DNA from: Coenobita brevimanus
Lineage: Eukaryota; Arthropoda; Malacostraca; Decapoda; Coenobitidae
NCBI GenBank assembly: GCA_032717465.1
Contig: CM064653.1
Span: 33,167,809-33,231,808, forward strand
Direction of reading: 5' to 3'
DNA length: 64,000 nt
Under the pieces are notes generated by a model that was given only the letters and a program-made list of their open reading frames with translations, searched no databases and was not told the DNA's origin. A program made the position numbers and the translations under genes. This document shows positions 42,476 to 56,943 of this stretch, piece after piece (position 1 is the stretch's first letter; the number at the start of each line of letters is the position of its first letter).

Positions 42476-43800
42476 CCCTGCTGTCACTCCTGTCTTTCTC
42501 TGCCAGCCCTCTCTTCCCCCTGTCAGCCCTCCCCTCTTTCTCAGCAACCTCTCCCTGCCTTTTTTCACCCCCTTCCTTGTCACCCCTCCCGTATCACTCC
42601 CCCCCTCTCCCTGCCACCCCCCTTCCCCTCCCCTCCGCTCCCCTTGTCACACCTCTCCTCTCCCTGCCACCCCTTCCCTCCCTTCTTACCCATCCCCCCC
42701 TGCAACCCCACAGGAGGACTGGTGGTGTGATGGTTCGCACGTCCAGCCCTGAAGTGCAAAAAACTCGAGTTCGACTCCTAGGACGGCCAGAATCTTGAGC
42801 TGAGTTTGTTTCCTGTATGTCCCGTTTCCCCCAGCAGGCCAGTTGGGGTCCTGGTTGTAAGTTCGATTATTGCGTGTCGTATTCTGAGAGTGTGATTACA
42901 TCAGAATTAATTGTTCACCTTAATGACCATCGTGCATTTGATAGTCATTAATCCAAAGCCTTCTTCATCGTGTGTCACTCCTCCTCTCTTCCTGCCATCC
43001 CCTCCCTTCTCTGCTTCGCCCTCCTCCCCTGCCACCCCCCCTCCTTCTCCCCATCCCTCCGATCCCTAACCTTTCCCTCTTCCTACGTTTGCCTTCTTTG
43101 TTTTCCTCCTCTCTCTCTTGCACCTTCTGCCCTTCCCCTTCTTTTCCCCATCTTGCCCACTCTCCTCACTCTTTTGTTACCCCTCCTTCTGCTCCATTCC
43201 TTTGGTTCTTCTCTTAATTTCCCATCCCCTCTCTGATCCTCTGCTCCCTTCCCATCCCATTCGTTCCTCTCTGTCTCCTGTCTCATCCTCCTCCTTTGTC
43301 CATACCATCTCTATCCTGTTATCTCTAAACCCATGTTTCCTCCCCTTTCTGGGCCTCCCCTCTTTCCTTCATTCTCCCTTCCCCTCGCTGCTTCTCCCCT
43401 CCCGTTCGTCTTTCTGCCTTGTGTCTCATCTTTCCTTTTTTACCCATTGCATTTCTCTCTTACCCCCCATCTCTCCTCTCTTCCCCTTTTTCCCCTCTCC
43501 CTCCCTGTGTTCGCCACCCTTCCTCTCATTTCCCCTCCCCTCCCCTCTCTTCCTATTCGTCCATACTTCCCCGTGTCCCATCCCTCCCCCTGTCCCATCC
43601 CTCCCCCTTGGTCCTTTCCATCTTTCTCTCCGTCTCCCCCCCCCCCCCGGCCATCATTTCTCACATTCGTCCTTCAGATCGTCATATCACCTCACATTTC
43701 ATCCTCTCCTCCTCCTCCTCCATCTCCTCTTTCGCTTAGTATTCAGCATTTTTCCTTTCATCCCTGTCGCCGTCCTCTTCGTTGTGATTGATATTCGTCC
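42476..43800. repeat. C/T-rich tract
   Basis: CCCCTCCC-rich to about 42710, resuming at 42970-43770 after the SINE-like segment. Pro/Ser-rich ORFs are composition artefacts. A run of C lies near 43638-43648. Confidence 0.85.
42713..42930 (+). mobile_element. tRNA-derived SINE (family S4)
   Basis: A box TGGTGTGATGG (42723-42733) and B box GAGTTCGACTCC (42767-42778) are separated by about 33 nt, as in tRNA promoters. The body continues at least through CCAGCAGGCCAGTTGGGG. It interrupts the C/T-rich tract. The anticodon arm does not fold convincingly. Confidence 0.65.
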
Positions 43801-46130
43801 TTCCTTTTTCGATTCCTTCATTTGTAATTCATACGTTTCTGCCCCCGATCGCCCTGTCCCATTATCACTCCAAATTATCTTCCATATTATCTTCCATATT
43901 TCATATTTTTCTCCTTGCCGTTTTCTCTGTCGTAATTCCCATCTTCTCTTTTCGATTCTTTTTCCTCATCCTCGCTGCTTTTTCGTCTTCCCAACTTGTA
44001 TGTATCATTTTAGATTATATAACATGCATGCTTTTTTACTTTAAAAGCATGAGCCAGTCAACTTTCAAGATAACATGGTTAAGGTAAGTTTAGCGTTAAT
44101 ATAACATGATATAGTTTCACAAACTGATCAAGATATTTTCGAGTGAGTTAATTGAATAAACATTACTTGTTAAGAAAATGGACCATTGAGTTAGTTAGTT
44201 ATATGTAAATACCTGATATTCTGGACGTGGTATTGGTACCAATTAGTATTGTATGGAACGAAACATACTGCATAGTGTTCTTTGCCCTGTTAACGCTTTC
44301 ACTGATAGTTCTGGGATCCCGTAGGCAAGGTGCGCAAAATAGCTTAGCCTTCAAACGGAACCAAATTACAAGAAACTTATTCTGCTTTCTCATCTGACTC
44401 CCAGTTTCCTTTCCCGTCCTTCTCTTACCGCCCCACCCCCCTCAAGATTTTTCCTGTCTCACTCACCCATTCCCCTTCCACCACTACAACTTCCACCAAA
44501 ACCGTGTCCATCATTCCTTCTTTTTATATTCCTTCCTTCAAATCATTCCCCCCTTCCTTCCCAGTTCCCCTCTCATACTCACCCTTTCCTTATACATCAT
44601 TTAGTCACTCTCACAAATCCATTCCTCTTCCATCATCACTAGTTCTACCAAATCCATATCCACCTGTACCACCTTCCCTCCCCACCTTGTCCTCCTCACT
44701 TCCACTTTCCCTCCCAGTCCATCTCTCATACTCACCCCTTCAAGTCTGTCTCACACAGCCATCATCACAAATTCCATCTCAGCCATATCAGCCTTTCCTC
44801 CTCTCTCCCCCTTCAAGGCCATTCCTTCTCCTCCCCTACTCCTTGCCCAGCTTCTCTTCCCCTCCGCCGCTCCCCCTCCTGCCTGGCCACACCCTGCTGC
44901 CAAGTTTCTCTTCGGTGGTGAGGGACAAATATTCGGTGGCGGATGAATAATGGCAGCATGGTTTCCGTCCTTTGTGTACTTACGTTATCATTTGTTTTGT
45001 TGGTTTGTTTTGACGGCTACTCTGATCAGTGGCCTCGTGACAAAATAGGAAGAGGGAAGGAGTTTCTGACCATCGACGTAAGTTTTCAACTCCCGCCTCA
45101 TACGTCGTGATATGGGATAAACCACGATTGATATGGCTTATGTTGATATGGCTTTAGTCAGCAGTGTTTTGGATCGCAAGCATGTCCGTGATACTTTTGG
45201 AGCGTGATCATTTTCTTGGTTATGTCAGATGTAGTCTACATGGTAATTTAATGATTTACTGTCGAGTGCAGATGCAACACCTCAGTGTTTGTTCATATAA
45301 TTTTTTTAAAATAACCAGCATTGTAATCATGTCTACCAGTTTGCCATAGCGGTCAGATGAACTAATATAAACACAACAGGTTGACATCAATTTTCTCTCT
45401 CTGGACGTCATATAAATATACGAGTACTAAAATCGGTGGCAGTAGTGGTTATGGCTTTAGCTGCTACCTTTACAATACATAACCGTCAAAAAAATCTAAG
45501 TATTACTCCCCATATTTTTAGAGGCGGAAGCATCTCTGTGGCCGACTCTGTCGTGTGTATCTCTAACGTTTATTGTAAACGAGGTGCTCCACTACTGTTG
45601 GCAATACGACTTAGCGAAGCCACATATTAAGGCTTTGATGCTCCCGCATCTACATATTACTGTTTTACTTGTTCTATCACAAATACCCTTGATTGATTGT
45701 CATTCATTGTTGTTTACTCCGCAAGACCTAATATTGTGTCAGATGGATACTTTCCATCCGAATGTTCATTTTACCATCCTGATCTTCGAAAGGCTGCAGG
45801 GATAGGTGAACATGTACAACTAGGCTATGTAACTGCCCTTCACTAGCCTTTGTTCAGGCATATTTAACCTCCACTGCCTGCAAATTTACAAACCCAGCCT
45901 TGATGAAAGTTGGTAGGAATTCTGTTTGTTATATTGTTTATGCAGTCATGGAATCTTGGCTCTTCCACTCACCCTTTCCGTTTATTTGTGTTCCTTACCC
46001 ACTACTTCGCTTTATCCACCCTTCACTCTCCTCATGCCTTTGTGGTTGTCTGTAGAGTCAGGTAGTCCACTTTATTCTAGCTTCCCCTATCACACTTCAT
46101 CTGTTCCTTCTTCCCATTCAGTACGGTCCA
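43801..46130. other. Unannotated region with a second pyrimidine patch
   Basis: 44400-44890 is C/T-rich (TTCC/CCTC words) and gives a Pro/Ser ORF that I do not regard as a gene. 43801-44400 and 44950-46130 show no recognisable gene, repeat family or RNA. Confidence 0.4.
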
Positions 46131-46131
46131 C

Positions 46132-46134
<3 letters not shown>

Positions 46135-46166
<32 letters not shown>
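46135..46166. repeat. (CT)n microsatellite
   Basis: About 15 CT units. Confidence 0.96.
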
Positions 46167-46171
<5 letters not shown>

Positions 46172-46850
46172 TGTCTCGTTGATCCTGTCCTATTTCTCTT
46201 GCACGCTCAGATTTTCCTCCTCTGTATACCGCAAGCTTTTATTCATCCATCCAGGTTTTCCTCTTTGCTTTCATTTTATTCATCACTTTGACTGCTATAT
46301 CCCCCACACACTGTCATTCTAACCACACACTCATTCGTCCCGTTCAAAAGTTTTTTTTTTTTCTTCCTACAAATGTCCTTTGAATCGACTGGCGGTGGTC
46401 GGAATAAAGTCAGCCTTTTGTAGGGCAAGTGATCACGGTGATATCTTACTCTGGATATCGCCAGACATTTTCAATATTCAGCTGAGGTAGAATCCTGCCC
46501 GATGCCCTTGAGTAAAAGAGGTTACAGACTCAGCTCCGTGGAGTCCAGCACAACACCACACAACATTAATCACTACAACATAACATCATAATAACTCATC
46601 ACTTCACAGCACCACATTACATCATCGTACACCAGAGAGCCATACATTTCTCAGGTAGTCAGTCCGCGTCAGCCACAAGGATGCCTGAAGGATGAATAAG
46701 GCGGAATGAATGTAGGGTTGCGTTGAGTATCCTTCAGTCCCCCCAACCCTGCATCATTTGCTTCACGGAAAATGGGGGTGGGAGCGAGGCTGGGTGTGGT
46801 GGGTTAGATGTAAGGGTGGTGGGTGGATGGTGAAAGAGTGGGTGGATATG
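46167..46850. other. Unannotated stretch
   Basis: An A/C-rich patch at about 46550-46640 (CAACACC/CATAACATC words); otherwise nothing recognised. Confidence 0.35.
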
Positions 46851-46852
46851 GA

Positions 46853-47097
<245 letters not shown>

Positions 47098-47214
47098 GCG
47101 GTGGGTGCGGGAACTAGTAGGCTCTGTGGTGGTCGAGTTATTATATGAGGTAAATCCATTTATACTGGTGTGTTTAGCGGCCGACAGAACTGCACTACAC
47201 TGAGCTATATTAAG

Positions 47215-47390
47215 TCCTTTCTTTACTTGGCAGAATATGTTAATACTTCTGCTCTGAATCCTTTGTATAGCACTACTTCGTGATTAGCAATATATTCAGG
47301 TGTTAATCTCTCGCCTTGGCTCAGCATTCAAGATGGAGAGGTTGCAATTTTCGACCAAGTTAACGCGAACAGAATATTATAAATTTGGCA
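47215..47390 (+). mobile_element. SINE family S1, degenerate copy
   Basis: TTACTTGGCAGAATATGT, CTTCGTGATTAGCA, GCCTTGGCTCAGCATTCAAGATGG and a similar tail align with 19128-19310. The promoter boxes are largely lost. Confidence 0.5.
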
Positions 47391-47523
47391 CAATGACTTT
47401 TTTTTTTTTCTTAATTCTTGTTGTCTCCTAGTTGGTTTCATTCAGGCTACGAATAACTTGGAACTGGTTGGGTCAGATACAGCTTTCATTTACCCCTTCA
47501 TTACTATACTTTTTTTTTTTTTT

Positions 47524-47576
47524 TATCGAGGCAAAGATGCACTTGACAGGTTGGTGATGAGTGGCTGAATGCAACA
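47524..47576 (+). repeat. Left arm of a 53-bp inverted repeat around LINE copy 3
   Basis: Matches the reverse complement of 49566-49618 at about 47 of 53 positions, including GACAGGTTGGT and TGGCTGAATGCAACA. Probably a fragment of a dispersed MITE-like repeat, as it follows a CCCCTTCATTAC word and a T run. Confidence 0.75.
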
Positions 47577-47654
47577 CTACTTCATAATCTCTTTACTCGT
47601 TAACATTATTAATTGACAACATATATCTGAGGGGGATATTTGGGCTAGTAAATG

Positions 47655-49565
47655 TTTTTTTTTTTTTTTTTTTTTTTTTATGCGAGGAAGAAGGAACCAA
47701 AGGCCATGAGCCCGCAGTAACAGTTCCCTCCAAGAGAAAAACAAAATACAATATAGAGCCAAATTCAAGATCCGATCATTTTGAGATGCCTGGACACACT
47801 GCGTTTGAAAGACTGGAGATCATAGGCAGCAGGAAATACAGACAGAGGGAGACAGTTCCAGAGCTGACCTGTTGCATAAATGAAAGACTGGGAGTAACGG
47901 TTAACTCTTGCATTAGAGAGTTGGACAGAAAAAGGATGAGAGTTTGCTGCCAGACGGGTGCTACGCGCCCGTCGTAGAGGTGGAGGAATGCAAGCAGACA
48001 GTTCAGAGGAGCAGTGACCATTAAAGTAGCGATAGAAAAGAGATAAAGATGCAACAGTGCGGCGAAGAGACAGAGGTTGAAAGGAGTCAGTAAGAGGAGG
48101 AGAGTTAATGAGACGAAAAGCCTTTGACTCCACCCTATTGAGAAGAGCTGTATGTGGGGAGCCACCCCACACATGAGAGTTGTACTCCACACAGGGGCGG
48201 ATAAAACCCCTGTATAGAGTCAACAATTGCGCAGGGGTAAAGAAAGAGTGGAGTCGGCTTAGCACACCCAATCTCTTGGAAGCAGATTTTACAAGAGATG
48301 TAATATGATCTTTCCAAGATAAGTCCCGAGTAAATGAAACCCCAAGCATGTTCAAGGATGATGCAGGATTAAGCTGAATATTATTAAACATTAGTGCGTA
48401 TACCTGTGAAAGATTTTTATGGGTTGATAGGTGTAAGAACTGAGTCTTAGATGCATTAAAAACAACCATATTATTTTTACCCCAGTGAAAGATACAAGCT
48501 AAGTCAGACATTAGGTGTGCCACAGCCTCATCCCTTGTTTGTTGAAGTAACTGTTGAGATGGGCGTTGCGGGAACCGAATGGAAAGGTGAAGGGTGGAGT
48601 CATCAGCGTATGAGTGGATATGGTTAGATGTACAGCTTAGAAGATCATTGATGAATAAAAGGAAGAGAGTTGGTGATAGGACAGAGCCCTGAGGAACACC
48701 ACTGTTGATAGATCTAGGAGAAGAACGATGGCCGTCTACAACAGCGGCTATAGAACGACCAGAAAGGAAGCTAGCGATGAAGGCACAGATAGAAGGATAG
48801 AAACCGTAGGAGGGCAGTTTGGAAATTAAAGATTTATGCCAGACTCGATCGAAAGCCTTTGAGATGTCAAGTGCAATGGCAAAGCTTTCGCCAAAGTCCC
48901 GAAAGGAGGATGACCAGGAGTCTGAAAGGTAGGTGAGAAGATCGCCAGTGGAGCGTCCCTGACGGAACCCATACTGACGATCGGAAAGAAGGTTGTGATA
49001 GGAAAGATGCCTTAAAATTTTTCTATTAAGAATTGACTCGAAAACTTTTGAAATACAGGACGTTAAAGCAATTGGACGATAGTTGGAGGGTTGGGAGTGG
49101 TCACCCTTCTTTGGGACTGGCTGAATGAGAGCAAACTTCCAGCAAGAAGGAAAGGTACAAGTTGACAGACAAAGACGAAAGAGTTTGCCTAGGCAGGGTG
49201 TAAGCACAGAAGCACAGTTCTTGAGAACAACAGGAGGGACCCCATCAGGCCCATATGCCTTGTTAGTACTGAGGCCAGTGATGGCAGAAAATACATCAAC
49301 TGAAGAAATTTTAATGTCAGCCATGAGGAAGTCAGAGGGGGGAAGTGATGGAGGAACAGCACCGGAATCGTCTAAGGTAGAATTGGAGGAGAAAGTCTGT
49401 GCGAAGAGATCTGCTTTATCAGTAGAAGAAATAGCTACAGAACCATCAGAGTAGAAAAGAGGAGGGAAGGATGATGAGGTAAAGTTGTTAGAAAGATTTT
49501 TGGCAAGATGCCAGAAGGAGCGGGAAGAATTCGAGTTGGAGAGTTGAGAGCATTTAGTATGGACA
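47655..49565 (-). mobile_element. LINE family L1c copy 3, 5'-truncated but with an intact reverse transcriptase frame
   Basis: On the minus strand the copy starts at ACTAAATGCTCTC, in the linker after the endonuclease, and ends with the family 3' end and a 25-base A tail (T run 47655-47679). The frame is uninterrupted from the junction to the stop at 47765 (602 codons with the flanking ATG at 49573). It includes VPKKGDHSQPSNYRPIALTS, ALDISKAFDRVWHKSL, SGVPQGSVLSP, SYADDSTLH and the C-terminal WGGSPHTALLNRVESKAFRL region. The endonuclease is missing, so it cannot move by itself. It is the least damaged reverse transcriptase in the window and therefore probably among the younger insertions. Confidence 0.95.
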
Positions 49566-49618
49566 TGTTGCATTCAGCCAGTCATTACCAACCTGTCAGA
49601 TGCATCTTCGCCTCAATA
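49566..49618 (-). repeat. Right arm of the 53-bp inverted repeat
   Basis: Abuts the 5' end of LINE copy 3; see the left arm at 47524-47576. The inverted arrangement is not what a normal LINE target duplication would give. Confidence 0.75.
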
Positions 49619-49672
49619 AATAGAACTGTGTTGGAAGAAAAACGTTGAAGACTATTCTAGCTGTTAGTGTAA

Positions 49673-49885
49673 TTAAGCCTTTCATCCCGGGGACGTCTTT
49701 TTGCGTATTCTTTTTACTGCTAGGTTATTTCATTCATCTGAGGGGAGACGTCGTGTAGGGGAGGGGTTAATGAGGGTAGCATCTAACCCCGCCAGTTGGA
49801 AAAATCTCTCCATCAATGAAGAAAACAGAGTGTAGGTAGCAAGATTTAAACATAAATGGCGTCATGGTATCGGAGCAAACCCTAC
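49673..49885. mobile_element. TTAA-MITE copy, right end lost
   Basis: TTAAGCCTTTCATCCCGGGG at 49673, then GACGTCTTTTTGCGTATTC, TTATTTCATTCATCTGAGG, GGAGGGGTTAATGAGGGTAG and CCGCCAGTTGGAAAAATCTC. These internal words are shared with other copies. The end near GGCGTCATGGTAT lacks the expected TTAA. Confidence 0.55.
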
Positions 49886-52082
<2,197 letters not shown>

Positions 52083-52117
<35 letters not shown>

Positions 52118-52388
52118 CACTGGTGATAGTCATACATTTGTTCTGCTGTGTTCAAATTTGAGTCATTTCCTCAGTTGGTGATGATTCCACTGTAATTTAC
52201 CAAGCTACATCAAGATTTATTATTTAATTTATTGTTTGTTATATTAGCGGAAATACTCCCCTCCTCCCAGAACACTCAGTCACGCGTACACACTTGCACA
52301 TTCATGCAGACACTTTCATTCACTCATACATTCATACACAGTGACACACCCTTGCATTCACATGGTCATAAAAATGCATACACACAAT

Positions 52389-52431
<43 letters not shown>
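52083..52431. repeat. (CT)n and (AC)n microsatellites
   Basis: (CT)n at 52083-52114 and (AC)n at about 52395-52431, with CATTCA/CACTCA-rich sequence between. Confidence 0.95.
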
Positions 52432-52433
<2 letters not shown>

Positions 52434-53422
52434 CGGACCCAAGACAATAGCCGTGTCCAGAAGTGTGTGATAAAGAATAAAACGCCAGCACTAAACCTCG
52501 CCATTCTCACACTGCACCAACAATTATTCCCGGTAAATTCTCGAGTGTTGAGGCATTGTGACAGGGCGGGTAGGAACGTGACGAAGACTGCATGATACAA
52601 AGACTATACAGAGCGCTACCTGCCACACCCTTGTTACCACACCGTCAGGGCCACTGGTAACGGGATAACGCCGTGGTAACTATCGGGGGTGTAGACAGTA
52701 ACGGGGCTGGCCGTAACAGTCTGTTATACTTTACGTAGCGCGAGTGTGCCTGTCCATTTTCCTTTTTTTTTTTTTTTTTTTAATTGTTATTATTACTATT
52801 ATTATCCGGAAATGTTGAGGGAATTTGGATCTAAAAATTATGGCCTGTTTCACGCAAAACATTTTTCACTATTTACTTGGTTTTATTAACAATGTCAGGT
52901 TCCTTTACTCACCGTCAGTTGAATAAGTCGTCTGGTATCAACCCAAATAAAGCACTAGAGTTGACGTGACCATGAGAAGGTTAAGTTTTGGTTACAATAT
53001 GAACTCCTTGTTTCTAGGACAGTACTGGTGTTATACTCGAGTAATGGTGACAGTAGACTATGAACTTTCTCGTGGTTAGGACAGTTCTGATGTTGTACTC
53101 GAGCTATCGAAAGATTACGCCCGATTTTACTGCATCTGAGTCACAGGAGGCTGAGAAAATAAAAATGCTGGAGTGTAAATTACATGTATCCTGCAGTGTA
53201 AATTCGACTATTTTCCCCATTTACCTAGAGGTGATGAAGGAAATTTATCGCTAAGTATTATTTTATGTTTCCTGCTGTGTAGCTTCCGCTGCTTGACCCC
53301 CTCTACTGATATGGTTAAGGAAAATTATCACCAAAAATTATTCCTTGTTTCCTTTGCTGTGGATTCGACTGTTTTTCTTGTTTTTACTGAGATGCCAAAG
53401 GAAAATAATCACCAAAAGTTGC

Positions 53423-53428
<6 letters not shown>
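52432..53428. other. Unannotated stretch
   Basis: A T run lies near 52765-52782. 53250-53430 has two direct copies of a segment carrying AAGGAAA(A)TTATC(A/G)CCAA or similar. No gene recognised. Confidence 0.35.
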
Positions 53429-53463
<35 letters not shown>

Positions 53464-53636
53464 TCCATCATTTCCATGTTATTACCGAGATGCTGAAGAA
53501 CCTTGACACTAAGCACCCTCCACACCTCCCCTGCTGTCTACATCCTGCATTCGAGTGCTGCAGTCTCAGACCTTTCCTCAGTTCTATCGGCCCGCGTTCT
53601 CACACGCACCCCGTTACGTTGTTCGCGAATTCTTCC

Positions 53637-53668
<32 letters not shown>
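53429..53668. repeat. (AT)n and (GA)n microsatellites
   Basis: (AT)n at 53429-53458 and (GA)n at 53640-53668. Confidence 0.96.
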
Positions 53669-53672
<4 letters not shown>

Positions 53673-53841
53673 TTGCATGTTACTTATCTGCTTATCACCA
53701 GTCATTTCTAAAATCAAAATACCTTAGCCTGATATCTGGTGTTTTATTTTTCTATTTAACTTTTTCAGTGTCTCAGTTACACAGAGAGTAGGCCAGCATG
53801 CTCTCCAGTACAAATTTCTCTAACTATCTACACCAAACTAC

Positions 53842-56800
53842 ATGCACAGTACACACTACACTTCCTTTTCCAAAATTCAAAAAATTATGGCGTCTCATCA
53901 CCAAGCCTCGGAGTCCCCAGGGGGGGGGGAAATAAATGCCCCCACCATCCGCCCCTCTCCCAGTGACGACTCGAGGTGCCTGGAACCACTGTCTGACTCT
54001 CTTCTTCTTCATTTCTGCAACATTCGCGGCCTTTCCTCTAACTTTCGCTCTGTTGAGCACCACCTCTCCTCCTCTAAACCTCACCTTCTTTTTCTAACTG
54101 AGACTCAGCTGTCTGAGGCAACTGACAGCAAACCCTTTTCTGTATCCTCCTACTTTCTCTATACTCATTTCAAAGCCAAAGGTGGCTGTTGTGTATATAT
54201 ACCCATCGACTTATCTTGCTCTCGTGTTCCTGAACTCGATTCTTCTGAATTCTCTACACTCTGGCTTCGGCTTTCCTGTCATTCTCTGACTAAATATATA
54301 TGTGCTGTTTACTTATCCCCTAATTCTACTGACTATCAAAAATTCTTCGACTATCTTACTTCTACGATGGAACACATTCTATCCATTTCTCCTTTCTCTG
54401 AAATCTCCATTCTAGGAGATTTCAACGTTCACCACCACCTTTGGCTCTCCTCTCCTTTCACTGATCCACCTGGTGAACAAGCCTACATCTTTTCTATCCT
54501 TAATGACCTAGAGCAGCTTTTACAGCACCCTACCCGTATCCCTGACCGCCTTGGAGAGAGCTCCAACATACTTGACCTCTTCCTCACAACTAATCCTTCT
54601 GCTTACTCTGTTAATCTTTTCTCTCCGATGGTCTCCTCCGATCACAACCTTATCACCTTAACCTGTCCTTTCACTCCGGTACGGCCTGTGGACCCTCCAG
54701 GGAAACGTCGTCTGTGGCATTTTGGAGCCGCGGACTGGGAGGCCCTCAGGCAGTACTTCTTTGATTTTCCCTGGAATGATTATTGCTTCCATGGCCGTGA
54801 GCCATCTGAGTGTGCCTTGCGCATTACGGAGGTTATTCTCTCGGGCATGGAAGCATACATTCCTTTCTCATATCCTTTGACTAACGCAAGAAAGCCTTGG
54901 TTTAATCACGCTTGTTCTAATGCTGTCTGCAACAAGGAGAGGGCCTACAAAAGGTACCGGAGCCAACCCACCCCTGAATCACATCATCTTTACGTTTCTG
55001 CCCGGAATCGTGCTAAGTCTGTTCTTCGCTCTGCTAAGAATAATTTCATCCGTACTAAATGCTCTCAATTCTCCAACTCGAATTCTTCCCGCTCTTTCTG
55101 GCACCTTGCCAAAAACCTTTCTAACAACTTTACCTCATCATCCTTCCCTCCTCTTTTCTACTCTGATGGTTCTGTAGCTATTTCTTCTACTGATAAAGCA
55201 GATCTCTTCACACAGACTTTCTCCTCCAATTCCACCTTAGACGATTCCGGTGCTGTTCCTCCATCACTTCCCCCCTCTGACTTCCTCATGGCTGACATTA
55301 AAATTTCTTCAGCTGATGTATTTTCTGCCATCACTGGCCTCAGTACTAACAAGGCATATGGGCCTGATAGGGTCCCTCCTGTTGTTCCCAAGAACTGTGC
55401 TTCTGTGCTTACACCCTGCCTAGGCAAACTCTTTTGCCTTTGTCTGTCAACTTGTACTTTTCCCTCTTGCTGGAAGTTTGCTCTCATTCAGCTAGTCCCA
55501 AAGAAGGGTGACCACTCCCAACCCTCCAACTATCGTCCAATTGCTTTAACGTCCTGTATTTCAAAAGTTTTCGAGTCAATTCTCAATAGAAAAATTTTAA
55601 GGCATCTTTCCTATCACAGCCTTCTTTCTGATCGTCAGCACGGGTTCCGTCAGGGACGCTCCACTGGCATATTCTCACCTACCTTTCGGACTCCTGGTCA
55701 TCTTCCTTTCGGGACTTTGGCGAAAGCTTTGCCATTGCACTTGACATCTCAAAGGCTTTCGATCGAGTCTGGCATAAATCTTTAATTTTCAAACTGCCCT
55801 CCTACGGTTTCTACCCTCCTATCTGTGCCTTCATCGCTAGCTTCCTTTCTGGTCGTTCTATAGCCGCTGTTGTAGACGGCCATCGTTCTTCTCCTAGATC
55901 TATCAACAGTGGTGTTCTTCAGGGCTCTGTCCTATCACCAACTCTCTTCCTTTTATTCATCAATGACCTTCTAAGCTGTACATCTAACCCTATCCACTCA
56001 TACGCTGATGACTCCACCCTTCACCTTTCCATTCGGTTCCCGCAACGCCCATCTCAACAGTTACTTCAACAAACAAGGGATGAGGCTATGGCACACCTAA
56101 TGTCTGACTTGGCTCGTATTTCTGACTGGGGTAAAAATAATCTGGTTGTTTTTAATGCATCTAAGACTCAGTTCTTACACCTATCAACCCGACAAAATCT
56201 TCCACAGGTATACCCATTAATGTTTAATAATATTCAGCTTAAACCTGCATCATCCTTGAACATGCTTGGGGTTTCATTTACTCGGGTCTTATCTTGGAAA
56301 GATCATATTACATCTCTTGTAAAATCTGCTTCCAAGAGATTGGGTGTGTTAAGCCGACTCCGTTCTTTCTTTACCCCTGCACAATTGTTGACCTTATACA
56401 GGGGTTTTATCCGCCTCTGTGTGGAGTACAACTCTCATGTGTGGGGAGGCTCCCCACATACAGCTCTTCTCAATAGGGTGGAGTCAAAGGCTTTTCGTCT
56501 CATTAACTCTCCTCTTCTTACTGACTCCCTTCAACCTCTGTCTCTTCGCCGCACTGTTACATCTTTATCTTTTTTGTATCGCTACTTTAATGGTCACTGC
56601 TCCTCTGAACTGTCTGCTTGCATTCCTCCACCTCTACGACGGGGGCGTAGCACCCGTCTGGCAGCAAACTCTCATCCCTTTTCTGTCCAACTCTCTAATG
56701 CAAGAGTTAACCGTTACTCCCAGCCTTTCATTTATGCAACAGGTCAATTCTGGAACTGTCTCCCTCTAACTGTATTTCCTGCTGCCTATGATCTCCAGTC

Positions 56801-56943
56801 TTTCAAACGCAGTGTGTCCAGGCATCTCAAAATGATCGGATCTTGAATTTGGCTCTCTATTGTATTTTGTTTTTCTCTTGGAGGGAACTGTTATTGCGGG
56901 CTCATGGCCTTTGGTTCCTTCTTCCTCGCATTAAAAAAAAAAA
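53842..56943 (+). mobile_element. LINE family L1c copy 4: endonuclease plus reverse transcriptase, one frameshift
   Basis: The most complete copy. From 53842 (a second Met follows at 53887) it encodes an APE-type endonuclease with CNIRG (about residues 59-63), TET (86-88), YLSPN (157-161), LGDFNVHH (191-198) and SDHNLI (266-271). A linker and the reverse transcriptase follow. A one-base deletion near 55669 (GGCATATTC where copy 3 has GGCGATCTTC) ends the first frame at 55785; the second frame continues without stops to 56846. It contains SYADDSTLH (about 56001), but the PQG motif reads LQG (about 55915-55923). The 3' end is shared, with an A tail to 56943. No ORF1 or zinc-knuckle protein is visible upstream, so the 5' end may be truncated. 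The clade is not assigned; jockey/CR1-grade is my guess. Confidence 0.95.

Noticed and set aside
52632..52679. Short inverted repeat GTTACCAC...GTGGTAAC
   Set aside because: Eight bases with a ~32-base loop can occur by chance, and nothing around it suggests a functional site.
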